This document shows, one piece after another, positions 5,929 to 7,113 of a DNA stretch of 7,113 nucleotides. The stretch spans positions 1 to 7,113 of the forward strand of contig JACDAS010000216.1 of NCBI GenBank assembly GCA_013695295.1, given 5' to 3'. Both the position numbers and the translations under genes were made by a program. Positions within the stretch are counted from its first letter, which is position 1, and each line of letters opens with the position of its first letter. Under the pieces are notes generated by a model, which did not search any database, was not told where the DNA came from, and was given only the letters and a program-made list of their open reading frames with translations. This stretch comes from Actinomycetota bacterium (GTDB lineage: Bacteria > Actinomycetota > Thermoleophilia > Gaiellales > Gaiellaceae).

Positions 5929-6372
5929 CTGACGGCGCTGGTCGCGTTCGTCGGGATCTGGAGTGTCTGGAAGCAGGCGTTCGCCGGAGACCGGCTCCGG
6001 CCGCTGACCTGGGTCGACCTGACAGCCCGGGTGGCGCCGCTTAGGTTCGAGCGGGGCACGACACGGTTCCTGCCAGGCCCGAAGACGCTCGCCCTCTACC
6101 TGCGCGAGCACGGCTTTCGCGGCCGGGCGCCGGCGATCGACTTCAAGAACCGCGACCTGATCCTCGTGGCTGTGGGACCCCGCTCTGCGTCCGGCTACGA
6201 TCTTCGCGTCGTCGGCGTCAGCGAGCAGCGGAGAGGGGTCGTGATCACGCTCACAGAGCGGACTCCGTCGCTTCGCGAGCGCATCCGGCCAGGCCTGACC
6301 TTCCCGTTTCGATTGATCACGATCCCGAAGACCGGCAAGCCGCTCCTCCTCCGCGTCCAGGGTCGCCCTTGA
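5929..6372 (+). CDS. PrcB-like (PrcB_C domain) membrane-anchored or secreted protein, start uncertain
   Basis: The C-terminal part resembles the PrcB_C domain (PF14343), found in proteins named after PrcB of the Treponema dentilisin protease complex. Matching features are KNRDLILVAVGPRSASGYDL (coded from about 6148), where an SGY replaces the usual TGGY turn, and the closing strand PKTGKPLLLRVQG. Its biochemical role in actinobacteria is unknown. The only canonical start is GTG at 6031, giving 113 residues with no export signal. Upstream to about 5893, however, the same frame stays open with about 89% G/C third positions (41 of 46 codons) and encodes a basic stretch (RTRFNSRQAR) and a membrane segment (ILTALVAFVGIWSVW). 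I therefore place the start provisionally at CTG 5929 (147 residues), with AGGA eight bases before; ATC 5920 or 5926 are other options. It overlaps the next gene by four bases (TTGA). The gene is real with good confidence, the domain name with moderate confidence, the start with low confidence. Confidence 0.65.
   Translation: MTALVAFVGIWSVWKQAFAGDRLRPLTWVDLTARVAPLRFERGTTRFLPGPKTLALYLREHGFRGRAPAIDFKNRDLILVAVGPRSASGYDLRVVGVSEQRRGVVITLTERTPSLRERIRPGLTFPFRLITIPKTGKPLLLRVQGRP
6359..6362 (+). promoter_or_regulatory. Shine-Dalgarno supporting the TTG start of chorismate mutase
   Basis: AGGG lies six bases before TTG at 6369. It is well spaced, and together with the TTGA overlap with the preceding stop codon it favours the TTG start over any later codon; the next residues (about 8-13) already belong to the first chorismate mutase helix. 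Confidence 0.5.
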
Positions 6373-6665
6373 GCCCCGAGCCGGACCCGCTGATCCGCCA
6401 GCTCCGGGAACAGGTTTCGGACACCGACCGGGCGATCGTGGACGCGATCAACACCCGCTTGAAGCTCGTCGCGAGGCTCAAGGCCTACAAGGAGTCGCGC
6501 GGGATCGACTTCGTCGACCCCGATCGCGAGGAGTGGATGCTGCAGTACCTCTCCCGCGCGAATCGCGGGCCCCTGTCGACGGCGGGGCTGCGGGAGATCT
6601 TCGCAGAGCTCCTCGACCTGACGAAGCGCGAGGTGGAGCGAGCAGGCGGCAGTAGCTCGAGCTGA
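6369..6665 (+). CDS. Chorismate mutase, AroQ type (monofunctional)
   Basis: Cytoplasmic enzyme converting chorismate to prephenate, the first committed step to phenylalanine and tyrosine. The 98-residue protein is of normal size for a stand-alone AroQ domain and all-helical. Counterparts of E. coli P-protein active-site residues can be placed: Arg13 in LREQVSDTD (Arg11), Arg30 (Arg28), Lys41 (Lys39), Asp50 (Asp48), Arg53 and Glu54 in DPDREE (Arg51, Glu52), and Thr85 near Ser84. The counterpart of Gln88 falls on Val89 if the IF of the last helix is aligned, or on neighbouring Glu88 with a one-residue shift. There is no prephenate dehydratase, DAHP synthase or ACT domain attached. The start is TTG at 6369, overlapping the PrcB-like stop as TTGA and preceded by AGGG. 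No other aromatic-pathway gene is in the window. The product ends in a Ser-rich tail (GGSSSS). Confidence 0.9.
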   Translation: MSPEPDPLIRQLREQVSDTDRAIVDAINTRLKLVARLKAYKESRGIDFVDPDREEWMLQYLSRANRGPLSTAGLREIFAELLDLTKREVERAGGSSSS

Positions 6666-6678
6666 ACCCCGGGTCAGC
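6661..6678. terminator. Weak inverted repeat between convergent stop codons
   Basis: GCTGA (6661-6665) and TCAGC (6674-6678) are reverse complements, with a further possible CC/GG pairing inside around ACCCCGGG. Each arm contains the stop codon of one of the two convergent genes, so the repeat would serve both strands. The stem is short and no T-tract is present on either strand; part of the symmetry follows simply from TGA facing TCA. A bidirectional terminator is possible but not shown. Confidence 0.25.
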
Positions 6679-7113
6679 CGGCCTCGTCCTCGATCGCGAA
6701 TTCGTCCGGCGAGACCTGGTCGAGGAACTTCTTGAACTCGTCGACGATCTGGTCCTCGTTGACCTCCTCGCCCTCGAACTCGATCGCGGACTCGTCGATG
6801 ACCGTGTCCGCGGCGAAGATCGGCGCTTCCGCCCGGACCGCCAGCGCGATCGCATCGGAAGGGCGGCAGTCGATCTCGACCTCGGAGCCGTCCTGCTGGA
6901 CCGTGATCGTCGCATAGAACGTGTTCTCGCGGAGCTCCGTGACCGTGATCCTGACGACCTGCGCGTCCAGGTGGCCGAGGATGCTCGCCACGAGGTCGTG
7001 GGTCAGCGGGCGGGGGGTCGAGGCGCCCTGGAGCTTCATCAGGATCGCGGCGGCCTCGGGATGGCCGATCCAGATCGGCAGGTACTTGCTCCCCTCGGCG
7101 GTCTTGAGGAGGA
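6674..7113 (-). CDS. Bifunctional nuclease family protein (BFN/DUF151), 5' end outside window
   Basis: Member of the BFN domain family (PF02577), named after a plant protein with reported DNase and RNase activity; the bacterial role is poorly defined. The 145 visible residues run from the right edge. They begin mid-protein with KYLPIWIGHPEAAAIL, then a PRPLTHDLVASIL stretch, a beta strand region with TFYATITVQQDG, and the diagnostic IDCRPSDAIALAVRAEAPIF segment, all as in the family. The C-terminus is strongly acidic (FEGEEVNEDQIVDEFKKFLD), as often seen in actinobacterial members. The internal ATG at 7039 is not the start, because conserved family sequence (LPIWIG) continues upstream of it to the window edge; probably only a few tens of residues are missing. 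It converges on the chorismate mutase gene with 8 bases between stop codons, so it belongs to a separate transcription unit. Confidence 0.93.
   Translation of the reverse strand, partial: LLKTAEGSKYLPIWIGHPEAAAILMKLQGASTPRPLTHDLVASILGHLDAQVVRITVTELRENTFYATITVQQDGSEVEIDCRPSDAIALAVRAEAPIFAADTVIDESAIEFEGEEVNEDQIVDEFKKFLDQVSPDEFAIEDEAG

Noticed and set aside
3077..5932. A 951-codon open frame on the plus strand across the lipoprotein, protease and L,D-transpeptidase genes
   Set aside because: It is out of frame with all three, and its Arg/Pro/Gly-rich product has no domain. The true frames show complete family motifs.
3003..6059. A 1018-codon open frame on the minus strand opposite four plus-strand genes
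   Set aside because: The translation is low-complexity Arg/Ala/Glu/Asp-rich without recognisable domains, and it lies antisense to well-identified genes. It is the usual by-product of rare stop codons in GC-rich DNA.
1..7113. Search for a mobile island, toxin-antitoxin pair, phage defence system, tRNA or CRISPR array
   Set aside because: No transposase, integrase, direct-repeat array, tRNA-like fold or small paired ORFs were seen, and codon use is uniform. The CPBP (Abi) protease family can be linked to bacteriocin immunity, but no partner gene is present.

Overview
The window is dense, very GC-rich bacterial DNA (about 70% GC by eye, with strongly G/C third codon positions, many GTG and TTG starts and few Shine-Dalgarno sites). 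Its gene content fits a high-GC actinobacterium: a class A penicillin-binding protein, an L,D-transpeptidase with a peptidoglycan-binding domain, a PIG-V/GT76-like mannosyltransferase, a bifunctional-nuclease (DUF151) protein, and probable leaderless starts. A Thermoleophilia-like lineage (Solirubrobacterales/Gaiellales) is a reasonable guess, but no taxonomic marker such as rRNA is present. No RNA gene, mobile element, CRISPR array or phage gene was seen, and this looks like ordinary chromosome.

Layout. On the minus strand, 1789 to 1 holds a small MscS-type mechanosensitive channel followed by a class A PBP with a 4-base GTGA overlap; the PBP runs off the left edge. A short divergent region (1790-1878) separates this pair from a plus-strand run of six genes. 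These are a GT-C mannosyltransferase (1879-3123), a BtuF-like substrate-binding lipoprotein (3120-4004, GTGA overlap), a CPBP/CAAX intramembrane protease (4035-4685), an L,D-transpeptidase (4734-5891) with its own likely promoter, a PrcB-like membrane-anchored or secreted protein (about 5929-6372), and an AroQ-type chorismate mutase (6369-6665, TTGA overlap). A convergent bifunctional-nuclease gene (6674-7113, 5' end outside the window) closes the region, with 8 bases between the two stop codons.

Common thread. Most genes act at or outside the cytoplasmic membrane. Two build or cross-link peptidoglycan by the two alternative routes (a class A PBP making glycan strands and 4-3 cross-links; a YkuD enzyme making L,D cross-links or attachments). 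One relieves osmotic pressure, one probably transfers mannose outside the membrane, one captures a metal chelate or vitamin, and one is a membrane protease. Chorismate mutase (Phe/Tyr precursor synthesis) and the DUF151 protein are cytoplasmic neighbours with no obvious link.

I found no clear new multi-gene system. The points most worth checking are: the PrcB-like gene, whose coding signal extends upstream of any ATG/GTG/TTG; a perfect 8-bp GC-only inverted repeat that exactly fills the gap between the lipoprotein stop and the protease start; a probable leaderless promoter for the L,D-transpeptidase; the unassigned duplicated N-terminal region of that enzyme; and a strong excess of the palindrome CGATCG.
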